Counted from the stretch's first letter, positions 51,774 through 61,759 are shown. The stretch is DNA of 64,000 nt from Hypericibacter sp050729195 (GCF_050729195.1 NZ_JBOHKS010000019.1:1-64000); one strand, 5' to 3'. The notes: generated by a model from the letters alone, not told the origin. Numbers and translations: made by a program.

Positions 51774-52706
51774 TCAGGGCGCGCGGCGCTGCCTCAGGCT
51801 CACGAGCAGCACGCCCGTGACCATCAAGGCCAGCGCGGCCCAGATCCAGCCGCTATGGCTCTCGCCAAAGATCACGATTCCCCAGAGCATGCCGAACAGC
51901 ACCACGAGATAGGCGCACTGTGAGGTGAAGACCGGGCCGGCGGTGCGGATCATCCAGAGGAAGGCCACGGTGCAGCTCGAATTGACCGTCATCATGCCGA
52001 CGACCGCCCATTGCGCCTGCCCCCAGGGCGGCATCATCGAGAAGAATCCATCGGTCGCGATGACGATCGGCAGCACGAGAAGGCCGCCGCCCAGGAGCGT
52101 TCCCGCCGACATGGCGAGCGCACTCATCCCGGGCGGGGTTGCCTTCGCCACATAGATGTTCTGCACGCCGTAGGAAATCGAGGCCGCGAAGCAGAGCAGA
52201 GCCCAATGAGCCATGCTGGGATCGGGCAGGCTGGTCTCGGGCAGCAGCACCAGCAGCACACCCGCCAGACCGACCAGCAAGCCGAAGGCACGCGGCACCG
52301 TGAAACGCTCCAGCGCGATGATCAGGGCGAAGCCATAGGTCGCCAGCGGGACCAGCGCATTCGACATGGAGACGATTCCGGCCGGCAGGAACAGGGCCGC
52401 GAAGAAGAGCGTGCTGCCGGGAATCGTGATGCCAAAAAAGCCGCTGAGCGCATAGAAGATCAATGAGCGGCGGTCGAGCGGGAGCTTCTGACGCGTGACG
52501 AGCATGAGGAGCAACAACGGAATAGCGCTGCCGCAGCCTTCCCAGAAGGCGATGCCGAAACCCGATGCACCGTCGATGCGCGCGATTCGCAGAAGCGAGA
52601 AGCTGCCGCCCCAGGCGATGCCCATGATGAGCAGCAGAAACAGCGGCAGCGCCAGCCGGCGCCAGGGCGCATGGGTGACGGCAAGAACGGGCGCGGGCGC
52701 GGTCAT
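51774..52706 (-). CDS. DMT-superfamily (EamA) transporter
   Basis: A 310-residue protein with two EamA repeats and ten predicted membrane segments; it begins 'ALPLFLLLIMGIAWGGSFSLLRIA' (typical 'WG.nf...r') and has 'ALVPLATYGFALIIALERF' and 'ENVYV'-like loop 'GVQNIYVAK'. Small-molecule exporter of unknown substrate. It lies 12 bases after the FAD oxidase gene on the same strand, so they likely share a transcript. Its end is 7 bases from cobB's end. Confidence 0.85.
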   Translation of the reverse strand: MTAPAPVLAVTHAPWRRLALPLFLLLIMGIAWGGSFSLLRIARIDGASGFGIAFWEGCGSAIPLLLLMLVTRQKLPLDRRSLIFYALSGFFGITIPGSTLFFAALFLPAGIVSMSNALVPLATYGFALIIALERFTVPRAFGLLVGLAGVLLVLLPETSLPDPSMAHWALLCFAASISYGVQNIYVAKATPPGMSALAMSAGTLLGGGLLVLPIVIATDGFFSMMPPWGQAQWAVVGMMTVNSSCTVAFLWMIRTAGPVFTSQCAYLVVLFGMLWGIVIFGESHSGWIWAALALMVTGVLLVSLRQRRAP

Positions 52707-52717
52707 GGCATGAGCCG

Positions 52718-54058
52718 CTAGCGCCGCTCGTCTTCGTACGAGTAGTAAGCGTAGGCCGCGCGCTGATAGACGCGGCGCAGGGCCGGGAAGGGGAATTTCG
52801 GCAGGGGCGCCGAGAGCAGCGCGCCGTAATCGACCTTGCTGTCGCCGGCCATGCGCTGGGCGGTCAGGCGGCCGGCCATGCTGGCGAGCGCCACACCCTG
52901 GCCGATATAGGCCAAGGCGTAATGGACGCTGCGGTCGTCGGTGGTGCCGATATGCGGGTTCTTGTCGGCCGAGAGACAGACCCAGCCGTACCAGAAATAT
53001 TCGGTCGCGACCTTGTCGAGCGGCGGGAACATCTCGCGCAGGCGGCGTTCGAGCCAGGCCTTGCGGTAGCTATGTTCGGCCGGGCTGTCCTCGACGCCGC
53101 CGCGGGCGCCGAACAGGATGCGGTTGTCGGGCAGCAGCCGGTAATAGAACAGGAGCCGGCGCGTGTCCCAGATCTTGAAATAGGTCTGCCAGGAAACCGA
53201 ATCGCGCTCGGCTTGGGTCAAAGGCCGCGTCACGATGATGTTGGAAAGTACCGGCAGTAGGCGGCCCAAGGTCCAGGGGTTCAGCGTGTCATTGGTGTAG
53301 CCGTTGGTCGCGATCAGCACCTGGCGGGCCCGCACGATGCCGCCGGGCGTGCGCAGATGATGCTGGCCGCTCTTGCGCTCCCAGCCGGTCACCGGCGAAT
53401 TGTTGTGCAGGATCGCACCATATTTCTGAGCCGCGCGCGCCAGCCCCCGCACATAGCGCATGGCATGGAGCGCGAAGCCCTCGTGATGCAGCACCGCGCC
53501 ATGGGCCTCGCGGCTGTCGAGGAAGTTGCGGGCGAGCGTCGCCTTGTCGAGGAACTGGGACTCGATGCCGAAATCGCGCTGCATGCGCTCGGCCTGGGCG
53601 CGCATGCCCTCGACACGGTTCGGCTTGTGCGCCAGCTCGAGCCCGCCCTCGGCCGTGCGCTGGGCGTCGATCTTCTCCCGCTCCAGGATGTCGGCGACGA
53701 GGCGGACCGCCTGGCGCGTCAGGTCGTAGCTGTCGAGCGCGCGTTCGCGGCCCCAGCGGCGCACCCAGGCCTCGACCCCTTCCTTGCCCATGCCGACCGA
53801 GCAGAAGCCGCCATTGCGCCCGCTGCAGCCCCAGCCGACGCGGTTGGCCTCCAGCACATGGGCGCTGATGCCGAAATCGCGCGCGAGGTGATAGGCGGCG
53901 GAGAGGCCGGTATAGCCGGCGCCGATGATGGCGACGTCGGTGTCGATGTCGCCCTGGACCGGGTCGCAGCCGGCAACTTCCTCGCCGGCGGTCACGGCCC
54001 AGTAGGAATCGACATGGGCCTGCCCCGGGCGCGACAGGTCGGTGGTGTTGATGCTCAT
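52718..54058 (-). CDS. FAD-dependent oxidoreductase (gamma-glutamylputrescine oxidase-like)
   Basis: A 446-residue DAO-fold flavoprotein. 'DVAIIGAGYTGLSAAYHLA' is the dinucleotide-binding motif, followed by 'RVGWGCSGRNGGFCSVG', a pattern of PuuB/OrdL oxidases, and 'ATNGYT'. C-terminal 'YIGQGVALASMAGRL' closes the FAD fold. Polyamine or amino-acid derivative oxidation is likely. ATG 54058 is preferred to an in-frame GTG at 54070. Second such enzyme in the window (other at 4111), only moderately similar. Confidence 0.83.
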   Translation of the reverse strand: MSINTTDLSRPGQAHVDSYWAVTAGEEVAGCDPVQGDIDTDVAIIGAGYTGLSAAYHLARDFGISAHVLEANRVGWGCSGRNGGFCSVGMGKEGVEAWVRRWGRERALDSYDLTRQAVRLVADILEREKIDAQRTAEGGLELAHKPNRVEGMRAQAERMQRDFGIESQFLDKATLARNFLDSREAHGAVLHHEGFALHAMRYVRGLARAAQKYGAILHNNSPVTGWERKSGQHHLRTPGGIVRARQVLIATNGYTNDTLNPWTLGRLLPVLSNIIVTRPLTQAERDSVSWQTYFKIWDTRRLLFYYRLLPDNRILFGARGGVEDSPAEHSYRKAWLERRLREMFPPLDKVATEYFWYGWVCLSADKNPHIGTTDDRSVHYALAYIGQGVALASMAGRLTAQRMAGDSKVDYGALLSAPLPKFPFPALRRVYQRAAYAYYSYEDERR

Positions 54059-54332
54059 GGATCGGATCACAGGAGAGAATGAGGAACGGCGAGGGCGCCG
54101 AAGGCCGGTCGGGCCAGCGGGCCCCAGATATGCCCCAAGGGGCTTGGGGGACGCCAGCAGGAAAAGCGTCCCAGGGCTGGGGACAAACGGGAATAGCGTA
54201 TTTGCTTCAAAGCGCTGTACCGATCTGGCCGCTCGATCAACAATGCGCTAAAAGGGGCCTTGCCGGGGGGCCATCGGGTTTCATCGGCGCCGCCCCTCCC
54301 GCCCTCCATTCCAGCTCGCTTCCCCCCGCGCC

Positions 54333-55520
54333 ATGGCCGCCCCTCTCCCCGCCTGGATCCGAGCCCTCGGAAAGCCCGGTGCCACCACCTTCGCGCTGAT
54401 GTTCGCGATCGACTCGCTCGCGCGGGCCTCGCTGACGACGGTCATTCCGCTGGTGGCGTTGCGCACGCTGGGCAATGCGCGCGATGTGAGCCTGCTCTAC
54501 ACCGTGACCGGCTGGTCGGCGGTGGCGGTCAGCTTCCTCATTCCCTGGATCGTCCGCCGCTACCGGCCGCGCCGGCTCTATTCGATGGGGGCCGCGATCC
54601 TGGTGATCGTGCCGCTGCTGCTGGCGACCCACACGCTTTGGGGGTTGGCGCTGGGCATGGCCTTGCGCGCCTTCGCCGCCGCCTGCCTGCTCAATGGCCT
54701 CAACCTCTATTACATGGCCTATATCCGGAAGCAGGATTTCGTCCGTTCGGAGCCATTGCGCGCCTTCTTCGCCGCCGCCTGCTGGACGCTCGGGCCCGGC
54801 ATCGGGATCATCCTCTACGACCATGTCGGGCCCTGGGCGACCTATCTGTTGAGCTCCGGCTCGGCCGTGCTGCTGCTGATTTATTTCTGGCGCATGCGTG
54901 CGGAATATGGCCCGGCCCTGCCATTGAATGCGAAACTCTCGACCAACCCGATCGCCAATATCCGTCGCTATGTCAGCCAACCCCGGCTGCGGCTCGCCTG
55001 GATCTTGAGCTTCGGTCGCGAGGTCTGGTGGTCGAGCTTCTATATCTATGCGCCGGTCTATCTGGTGGCCGTGGGGCGCAGCGACACCGCGGTGGCGCTG
55101 ATCATGTCGGGCTGCACGGCGATGCTCTTCACCAGCCCGATCATGGGTTGGGTCGGCCAGCGCCTCGGCGCGCGGCGCCATCTGATCCTGGCCTTCCTCT
55201 CCGGCGCCGTGACGACGATGGGAGTCGCGGTCTTCTTTCACCTTCCCTGGTGGTCGACGCTCTGCCTGGGTTTGAGCGCCATGGCGGCGGTGGCGCTCGA
55301 TTCGGTGGTCTCGATCCCGTTCCTGCGCGCCGTCAAGGCGCGCGAGCGGCCCGAGATGACGATGGTCTTCAGCATGTATCGCGACCTGGCGGGGCTGATT
55401 CCACCGATGCTGTTCTCGCTGCTGCTGACCTTCTTCGACCTGCCGTCGGTCTTCATCAGCGTCAGCCTCTTCATGGTCTATTGCGCCTGGCTGGCGCGAT
55501 GGATCCCACGCGGCATGTGA
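54333..55520 (+). CDS. MFS transporter
   Basis: A 395-residue major facilitator protein with 12 predicted segments: 'LTTVIPLVALRTLGNARDVSLLYTVTGW' in the first helices, 'RRYRPRRLYSMG' as motif A equivalent and 'GRSDTAVALIMSGCTAML' later. Substrate unknown. It precedes a DMT gene by 25 bases on the same strand. The 274-base gap upstream (54059-54332) holds no gene; it is G-rich near 54100-54150. Confidence 0.8.
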   Translation: MAAPLPAWIRALGKPGATTFALMFAIDSLARASLTTVIPLVALRTLGNARDVSLLYTVTGWSAVAVSFLIPWIVRRYRPRRLYSMGAAILVIVPLLLATHTLWGLALGMALRAFAAACLLNGLNLYYMAYIRKQDFVRSEPLRAFFAAACWTLGPGIGIILYDHVGPWATYLLSSGSAVLLLIYFWRMRAEYGPALPLNAKLSTNPIANIRRYVSQPRLRLAWILSFGREVWWSSFYIYAPVYLVAVGRSDTAVALIMSGCTAMLFTSPIMGWVGQRLGARRHLILAFLSGAVTTMGVAVFFHLPWWSTLCLGLSAMAAVALDSVVSIPFLRAVKARERPEMTMVFSMYRDLAGLIPPMLFSLLLTFFDLPSVFISVSLFMVYCAWLARWIPRGM

Positions 55521-55545
55521 GACGGCGGGAGCCCCGAGCAAGCGC

Positions 55546-56514
55546 ATGAGCGAACCCCGCGTCGGCGAGATGCAGACGGGCATGAGCCTGAAGCAGTTGG
55601 TCATTGCCAACGCCGCACTCATCCTCAACACGACGACCTGGGGCACCTTCTTCCCGGTGCTGGAGCTGCAACTGCGTCATTGGGACATGTTCTCGGCCTC
55701 GGCCGGACGGCAGGTCACCGGGACGATCGCGCTCTTGTCGATGGTCGCCTGCATCGAGCGGCGCTGGCCGATCCGGCGGGGCTTGCCCTGGGGCACCATC
55801 ATCATGCTCAGCACCATCGGCATCACCGTCTGCTGCCTGCTGACGACCTTGGCGGTGTTCCTGTCGAGCGGGCTCTCGGCCGCGATCATCTCGGCCACCA
55901 ATCCGATCGGCTCCGCGCTTCTGGCGCAGGCGCTCTATGGCGTGAAGCTCAGGCGCGCGATCTTCGTTGGCGCGATCCTCTCGGTGGCGGGCGGGATGCT
56001 GGCGGTGACCGCGGGCCAGCATGGCCGGTTCACCTTCGGGCTGGGCGAGCTGTCGCTGGTGACGGCCAATCTGATCTGGACCTGGTTCTCGCTGGCGATC
56101 CAGCATCGCCTCCGCGGCTATACCTTTCTCGAGCGCTCCGCCTACACGATCCTGCCCGGCGCCGTGCAGCTGACGCTGATCGTGATCGCGCTGCATTATC
56201 TGGGGTTGGCGCAGATCCGGATGGAGCTGTCCTTCTGGCCGCTCGTCTATGTGTTCTATCTGGGCTTCATCCCGAACGGACTCGGCAATTTTCTCTGGCT
56301 CTGGGCCATCAGCCGCGTCGGCGTCAATGTGGCTTCGATGTATCAGAACCTGATCCCGGTGACAGCGGTGCTGGTCACGATCTGGATCGGGATCTATCCG
56401 AACTGGCAGCAGCTGATCGGCGGCGCCGTCATCCTACTGGGCGTGCTCTACACCCAGATCACCGAGCGGCGCCGCAGCCGGGCGGCCGTCGTCACGCCGG
56501 CCGTTTCGCCTTGA
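55546..56514 (+). CDS. DMT-superfamily (EamA) transporter
   Basis: A 322-residue membrane protein with two EamA-like repeats, ten predicted segments: 'AALILNTTTWGTFFPVLE', 'ISATNPIGSALLAQALYGVKL', 'NLIPVTAVLVTIWIGIYPNWQQLIGGAVIL'. Its final codons overlap the end of the MBL gene on the other strand by 23 bases. ATG 55546 used. Substrate unknown; possibly co-transcribed with the MFS gene. Confidence 0.82.
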   Translation: MSEPRVGEMQTGMSLKQLVIANAALILNTTTWGTFFPVLELQLRHWDMFSASAGRQVTGTIALLSMVACIERRWPIRRGLPWGTIIMLSTIGITVCCLLTTLAVFLSSGLSAAIISATNPIGSALLAQALYGVKLRRAIFVGAILSVAGGMLAVTAGQHGRFTFGLGELSLVTANLIWTWFSLAIQHRLRGYTFLERSAYTILPGAVQLTLIVIALHYLGLAQIRMELSFWPLVYVFYLGFIPNGLGNFLWLWAISRVGVNVASMYQNLIPVTAVLVTIWIGIYPNWQQLIGGAVILLGVLYTQITERRRSRAAVVTPAVSP

Positions 56515-57268
56515 GGTAAACGTCGCAGAGCTCGATCAGCCGATCCCGCCCGAAGCTCGGGCGATGGCCGGCATGGACGACGGTCACCGGCAGGGTCTTC
56601 AATCGCTCCATCGTCTCGATGTAATGAGCGATGTTCGAGTGATCGAGCTCATCGATGATCTGGCCGTCATAGATCGCATCGCCCGAGAAAAAGACGCCGG
56701 TCGCAGCCTCGAACAGGCCGATCGAACCCGGCGAGTGGCCGGGGAGATGCACCACCTCGAAACGGCGGTCTCCCAGATCGATGACACTGCCTTCGTCCAG
56801 CCAGTGCGTCACGCGCGCCGGACGAACGACGTAGCTCTTCAGGCTGTAGCCGGCGTGGGGAAGCGCCGTGATCAGCGAATCGCCGATCTCGTAGCCAGCG
56901 ATGCTCATGCCGGCACCCGGATTGCCACTCGGATCCATGACGACGAGATGGGTCTCGGGCGCCGGACGCTCGAGCCAGGGCGCCTCCAGCCGATGAGCGG
57001 CGCAATCTTCGAATTCATAATGGCTGCCGATATGGTCGGCATGGGTGTGGGTGGCGACCGCCGTCACGGCCTTGTCGAGCAAGGGCGCCATCGCCTCGCG
57101 CAGGCTGACGATCCCCATGCCGGTGTCGATCACCAGGTCGCGGTCACGGCCACGGATATGCCAGATGTTGCAGCGCATGAGACGGATCACATGCGGTTCC
57201 CAGAGCAGCGTGATCGAATCGTCGATTCGCCTGGTCTCGAACCAGCGGTCGGCAATGGCGAGGCCCAT
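56492..57268 (-). CDS. MBL-fold metallo-hydrolase
   Basis: A 258-residue metallo-beta-lactamase-fold hydrolase. The zinc motif H74-T-H76-A-D78-H79 is intact, with 'VVHLPGHSPGSIGL' giving the next ligand, Asp in 'FFSGDAIYDG' bridging the metals and a last His in 'VVHAGHRPSFG'. Glyoxalase-II-like layout suggests thioester or ester hydrolysis; substrate unknown. ATG 57268 is chosen because the fold begins there; the longer TTG-started frame to 57373 overlaps the HD gene. Confidence 0.85.
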   Translation of the reverse strand: MGLAIADRWFETRRIDDSITLLWEPHVIRLMRCNIWHIRGRDRDLVIDTGMGIVSLREAMAPLLDKAVTAVATHTHADHIGSHYEFEDCAAHRLEAPWLERPAPETHLVVMDPSGNPGAGMSIAGYEIGDSLITALPHAGYSLKSYVVRPARVTHWLDEGSVIDLGDRRFEVVHLPGHSPGSIGLFEAATGVFFSGDAIYDGQIIDELDHSNIAHYIETMERLKTLPVTVVHAGHRPSFGRDRLIELCDVYLKAKRPA

Positions 57269-57338
57269 GAGGATCTCTTGTTGAAAGCTCGGTGCGGTCA
57301 GCAGTTCAGGGAAATGATGTTTGAATGACGTCAGAAGT

Positions 57339-58208
57339 TCAGGGTAAGGCCGCCGGAGCGGACTGAGGTCCAAGGCGGCGCCGTTGATGCTCGACCATGA
57401 AGATGTGGCTGTAGAGATTGGCGATCCACTGCTTGCCCTCGATCGTCAATTCGAGATAACGCAGCGCGTCGCCAAGATACGGTTCCACCGCTTTCCAGAA
57501 AAATGCCGGGTATTTGTCGACCATGTCGGCGGCGCTGGTATATCCGCACTTGGCCGCCATCCCGGTTTCCGCGAGCTCCTGATAGAGCGCGTTCATGCGG
57601 CGCAAATACAAGGGATCCGCCAGTTGGCCAATCAGATCGGCAGCCCGCACCAGTCCTGCTTCGGTGTCGGTTTCACCATGGTCGCCGTCGTCGGGAACCG
57701 GGAACCGTGTCAACTCGATGGCGCGTGCGATCCGCTCGGCATCGATTCCCGGCGTCGCCTTGAAACGCTCCCTGACGATGATCTTCGAGCGCTCGACATG
57801 ATAGGGCGCCAGCGCGGCGTCCGAGGCGCCGCGGGGCAGGCTCACCGTTGCGCCGGATCCATCGATCACAAACCGGTCCGGCGTGTCACCGGGGCAGAAG
57901 CCCCGCACATAGCCGATATCGTGGGACAGCAAGGCCAGCATGACATGCGTCCAGTCGGCAGGCTCGACCCGCTGACAGAGCAGCCGGCCCCGCATGATGG
58001 CCTCGCCGACCTGGGTCACGAGGGCCGTATGATTGATCGTGTGGTAGAGCGCGTCGCTATTGGCGATCAGCTCGACAATCAGTTGGCCGGCGCTGTCGAG
58101 AATGCGCGCATTCTGCGGTTCCTGCCCGCCATAGATGCGGAGGTATGTATCGGCGAGGTGGCTGCCGAGCTTATCCGCCAATAATGTCGTGGCCGTGAAG
58201 AACGACAT
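57339..58208 (-). CDS. HD-domain metal-dependent phosphohydrolase-like protein
   Basis: A 289-residue helical protein. His57/His61 in 'YHTINHTALV', the His-Asp doublet 'LLSHDIGYVRG' at residues 97-98 and a later Asp in 'LVRAADLIGQL' form an HD metal site. 'YHVERSKIIVRERF' follows the doublet. HD proteins of this size often cleave phosphoesters; the exact role is unknown. GGAG lies 6 bases before ATG 58208. The MBL gene follows 70 bases downstream, so both may be co-expressed. Confidence 0.75.
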   Translation of the reverse strand: MSFFTATTLLADKLGSHLADTYLRIYGGQEPQNARILDSAGQLIVELIANSDALYHTINHTALVTQVGEAIMRGRLLCQRVEPADWTHVMLALLSHDIGYVRGFCPGDTPDRFVIDGSGATVSLPRGASDAALAPYHVERSKIIVRERFKATPGIDAERIARAIELTRFPVPDDGDHGETDTEAGLVRAADLIGQLADPLYLRRMNALYQELAETGMAAKCGYTSAADMVDKYPAFFWKAVEPYLGDALRYLELTIEGKQWIANLYSHIFMVEHQRRRLGPQSAPAALP

Positions 58209-58435
58209 CATTCACTCCGGTGATTTGGGCAGGCCGACCCCGAGCAAACTCCTGCTGGCTTTCAGAGTCAATCTTGCCAGCGGATTTGATCGGATCCGAT
58301 CGACCCGATCGGCTCTTCCAACCTCGACGACATCGGCAATCCGGGCCGGTGAAACCCATCACGCAGTTTTTCGCCAGGCCTCACGATCCTGGTTTGTGGC
58401 ACTCAGCGCTTTCGTTCAGGCCCCGCTGCCGGCGG

Positions 58436-59224
58436 TCAATGGCCGTGGAATTTCGGCGCGCGCTTCTCGAGGAAGGCGGCGATGCCCTCGCGCGAATCCG
58501 CGGTGCCCGCGGCCAGCGCCTGCAGCTCGGCTTCGAGCACCAGCTGCTGCTCGAAATTATGCGCAGCGCTGCCTTGGAAGGCGCGCTTGGCGAGCGCATA
58601 GGCGCGCGTGGGCCCGTTGGCGAGCTGCTGGGCCAGCGCTTCGATGCGAGGGGCCAGTGCCTCGTCATCGACGCATTCCCAGATCAGGCCCCAGCGTTCC
58701 GCCTGCTCGGCCGTGATCGGCTCCGCCAGCAAGGTCATGCCGAGCGCCCGCGTCAATCCGATGCGCCGCGGCAGCCAGTAGGTGGCGCCGCCGTCGGGCA
58801 CGAGGCCGATGCGCGCGAAAGCCATGAGGAAGGTCGCCGAGCGCGCCGCCACGATGAGATCGCAGGAGAGCGCCAGGCCGCAGGAGGCGCCGGCGGCGAT
58901 GCCGTTCACGGCGGCGATGGTCGGGATCTCCAGGCCGGCCAGCCCGCGCATGACAGGATCGTAGAACTGGCTGAGCTGTTCGCGCACGGCGGCCGGCCCG
59001 CCGATGGCACCCGCCTCGCGCAGATCCTGGCCGGCGCCGAAGGCGCGGCCGCTGCCGGCGAGGATGAGGAGGCGCAGGCTCGGATCCGCCGCCACCTCGG
59101 CGATCGCCGCATGCAACTCCGTCAGCATCTCGCGGGTGAAGCTGTTGAGCTTGTCGGGACGGTTGAGCGTGATCCGTGCGATCGCGTCCTTGCGCTCGAA
59201 CAGGATGGTCCGATAGCCGGTCAT
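58436..59224 (-). CDS. Enoyl-CoA hydratase/isomerase (PaaG-like)
   Basis: A 262-residue crotonase-fold enzyme. The first oxyanion strand is 'GSGRAFGAGQDLREAGA', as in PaaG ring isomerases (C/G-AGQDL), and the second is 'NGIAAGASCGLALSCDLIVAA' with 'GLVPDGGATYWLPRRIG' carrying the catalytic Asp. Degradation of phenylacetate or fatty acyl-CoA is likely; no other paa gene is nearby. Length is normal. The 224 bases before it toward 58212 hold no gene. Confidence 0.88.
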   Translation of the reverse strand: MTGYRTILFERKDAIARITLNRPDKLNSFTREMLTELHAAIAEVAADPSLRLLILAGSGRAFGAGQDLREAGAIGGPAAVREQLSQFYDPVMRGLAGLEIPTIAAVNGIAAGASCGLALSCDLIVAARSATFLMAFARIGLVPDGGATYWLPRRIGLTRALGMTLLAEPITAEQAERWGLIWECVDDEALAPRIEALAQQLANGPTRAYALAKRAFQGSAAHNFEQQLVLEAELQALAAGTADSREGIAAFLEKRAPKFHGH

Positions 59225-59311
59225 GGCACTTCCTCCTCGTGGCAGGGGAGGATAGGCGGCCCCGGCGAGGCTCGCCAGACTTACGGCATCAGGGGAGAAG
59301 AAAACCCGGTG

Positions 59312-59887
59312 CTACCAGGTGCGGACGCGGCCCACATCGACATGGACGAAGTCGGAGGCCGGATAGTAGCCGACGCCGCCGCGCTTCAGCGCCAGGGCGC
59401 CGCGATGGAGATCCTTCAGCGCCACATCCTCGAGGTGGATGTCGATCGCCTGGCCTTCCATATGGAGGCTGTGCTTGGCGACGCCGTTACTGGCCTCGGC
59501 CAGGGTGGCGTTGGTCTTGGGCGAGCGATAGGCGGAGATGACCGAGAAGGGCGCCTTGGCGCCGAGCTTCTGATGCAGTGTGTTCAGCAGATCGAGCAGC
59601 TTGGCGTCGATCGGATGCACGTCGTTGGTGCGGAAGTCGCGCAGGATCTGATTGATCTCGCCCAGCGCCTCCGGAACATAGTCGCCGCCTTCCCAATAGA
59701 CGGTCTTGAGCGTCTCGCCGGTATGGAGATTGGCGAAGGCGAGCTTGCGCTGGTTGGCGGCCAGGGTAGCGGCGTTGGCGATATGGGGCATGGCCAGAGC
59801 CGGCAGGGCCAAGGCAACCCCAGCACTGCCCCAGGCAAGGAAATGCCTGCGAGTCACGGTGCTGCGGCGTCCGGCCGGCTTCGTCAT
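59312..59887 (-). CDS. DUF882 / M15-like (YcbK) murein-associated protein, Tat-exported
   Basis: A 191-residue exported protein. 'VTRRHFLAWGSAGVALALP' is a twin-arginine signal. The mature part carries the zinc-peptidase M15 pattern 'SAYRSPKTN', 'KHSLHMEGQAIDIHL' (H-x-x-G-x-A-x-D) and final 'DFVHVDVG' His. Family members trim or bind peptidoglycan peptides. It lies downstream of the L,D-transpeptidase on the same strand, fitting a cell-wall role. Confidence 0.87.
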   Translation of the reverse strand: MTKPAGRRSTVTRRHFLAWGSAGVALALPALAMPHIANAATLAANQRKLAFANLHTGETLKTVYWEGGDYVPEALGEINQILRDFRTNDVHPIDAKLLDLLNTLHQKLGAKAPFSVISAYRSPKTNATLAEASNGVAKHSLHMEGQAIDIHLEDVALKDLHRGALALKRGGVGYYPASDFVHVDVGRVRTW

Positions 59888-59995
59888 GCGTCTGCCCCTT
59901 CAGCGGTGGCGAATGGCAATGGCTCGCGAAGGCCCCGGAGGGATCTTCGCGACTCGGACAATGCGATGAAAACAGTTAATAAGCCCTTGTGCAAC

Positions 59996-60051
59996 CCAGG
60001 AAATCCGGGGTCACAGGGTTAACACCTGTGGCAAGGCCCTAGGATTCCTGG
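59996..60051. other. Nested inverted repeat between DUF882 and L,D-transpeptidase genes
   Basis: Outer arms CCAGGAA (59996-60002) and TTCCTGG (60045-60051) enclose an inner hairpin CACAGG/CCTGTG (60012-60030). It could be a leader structure of the DUF882 transcript or part of a transcription end. No U-run follows. Confidence 0.35.
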
Positions 60052-60109
60052 AAGAAAGTGCAGGTTCTGCCGCTGGGTTCCGGAGGCCTATGGCGAGGCC
60101 GGCGGAGGC

Positions 60110-61759
60110 CTATTTCCCCGCCTGGGCGCCCGTGACGGGGGGCGACTTCGCGATCGCCTTGCGGTCTCGGCCATAGACATCCTCCCGGAACTCGAACGTC
60201 CCGGCGTCGTCGATCCAGGCGGTCCGGTAGACCAGATGGACCGGAATCGGCTGGGCGAGGCGGACCGGCGTGTTGACGCCGCCTTGCAGGACGCTGTCGA
60301 TGCGGGCCTGGCTCCAATTGGGATCGTCGCGCAGCACCACGGCCGCGAACTCGATCGGTCGCGGCAAACGGATGCAGCCCGAGCTGAAGAAGCGCGCCGG
60401 CTTCACGAACAGATCGGGATGGTTGGTGCCGTGCAGATAGACGTCATAGGGATTCGGGAACAGGAACTTGACCGGCCCCAGCGCGTTCTCGGGGCCCGGT
60501 TCCTGGCGCAGGCGATAACGCATCGCCTTGGCCTCGGCGCTGTTCCAATCGATCGTCTCGGGGTCGATCTCCTCGGCCGATTCCTCCCAGCTCGAATAGA
60601 TCTTGATGCCGTGGGCAGCGAAGTAACCCGGATCCTTCTGCATCTTCGGCAGCAGATCGATGCGCGCGATCTTGGGTGGCACGGTCCAATAGGGATTGAA
60701 CTCGAGCCGGTTGACCGTGCTGTCGAGCTCGGGCGTCTGACGGTCGGTGCGGCCGACGACGGTGTTGGTCTGATAGACCATCTGCCCGCCATCGACGAAC
60801 TTCATGGTGGCGGCCGCGATATTGACGACGATGTAGCGGTTGCCCCAATCGGTGCCGGCGTCATGGCGCTTCTTCAGATTGTAGGCGATGGTCTGGAGCC
60901 GGCTCCCGATCGGCAGGTTCAGCGCATCGACCGACTTGAAGCCGACCACGCCGTCATCGCCCAGCCCATGGCGGCGCTGGAACGCCTCGACGGCCTCGAC
61001 CAGTTGCGGATCGAAGACGTCCGGTTCGGGCACATCGAGGACGGCGCCGTCGGTCACGGCGAGGCGCGCGCGCAACTCTTTCACGCGCGGATCCTTCATG
61101 CCCGCTTCGAGTTTCGGCCCCGTCGCCATGGCGGGCCAGCCGCCCGCATTGGCGAGCTCGAGATAGTTCCAGAAGCCGCCGACCAGCGCCCAGTAATCCG
61201 CATCCTGCGGCAGCAGCTCGGCCCGCGCTCCGGCGATGTCGGTCGCGTCGATGCTGTCGAGGAGCTCGGCCTTGGTGGTCGTCTCGAAGGGCGCCACCGC
61301 GGCGAAGGCCGCCTCGGCCAAGGCGCCGGTCAGGGTCAGCTCCAGCTCGACGCGCTCGGGCGTGCTGCTCGCCTTTGCCAGACCCTGGGCATGGGCGACG
61401 GCGGGCGCGATATTGTGACAGCCGGCCGTGGCGGCCTGCCAGAGCGCATCCAGAAGCGCCTGGCCTTCGGCATTGAGGCCCTGATCATTGACCCAGAGCG
61501 CGGCGGGCCGCGCCTTGTAAAAATCGTTCAGGCTGGCGGGATCGAGGCCGAGCGAGGCCAGGCTCTGCGGCAGGCCGGGGGTTTCCAACGCATGGGCGAG
61601 GTCGCCCGAGAAGGTCGGGGCCGGAAGCGCAGGCATCAGGGTCGCATTCGCCGGCGAGGGCGCGCCATTGGGCTGCACCCCGTCGCCCGTCGGTTCGGCC
61701 CAAGCCGGCACCGCCAGGGTCACGAAAGCCAGCGCCATCAAACTCAGGCGAAACGACAT
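60110..61759 (-). CDS. L,D-transpeptidase of the YcbB (LdtD) type
   Basis: A 549-residue periplasmic enzyme forming 3-3 cross-links in peptidoglycan. Residues 1-20 are a signal peptide; a scaffold domain and a peptidoglycan-binding helix bundle ('VEAFQRRHGLGDDGVVG') precede the YkuD domain, in which 'LHGTNHPDLF' and 'FFSSGCIRLPRPIEF' supply His and catalytic Cys462. 'YIVVNIAAATMKFVDGG' is the domain start. ATG 61759 is chosen at the signal peptide; a longer frame to 61834 is non-conserved. Confidence 0.9.
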   Translation of the reverse strand: MSFRLSLMALAFVTLAVPAWAEPTGDGVQPNGAPSPANATLMPALPAPTFSGDLAHALETPGLPQSLASLGLDPASLNDFYKARPAALWVNDQGLNAEGQALLDALWQAATAGCHNIAPAVAHAQGLAKASSTPERVELELTLTGALAEAAFAAVAPFETTTKAELLDSIDATDIAGARAELLPQDADYWALVGGFWNYLELANAGGWPAMATGPKLEAGMKDPRVKELRARLAVTDGAVLDVPEPDVFDPQLVEAVEAFQRRHGLGDDGVVGFKSVDALNLPIGSRLQTIAYNLKKRHDAGTDWGNRYIVVNIAAATMKFVDGGQMVYQTNTVVGRTDRQTPELDSTVNRLEFNPYWTVPPKIARIDLLPKMQKDPGYFAAHGIKIYSSWEESAEEIDPETIDWNSAEAKAMRYRLRQEPGPENALGPVKFLFPNPYDVYLHGTNHPDLFVKPARFFSSGCIRLPRPIEFAAVVLRDDPNWSQARIDSVLQGGVNTPVRLAQPIPVHLVYRTAWIDDAGTFEFREDVYGRDRKAIAKSPPVTGAQAGK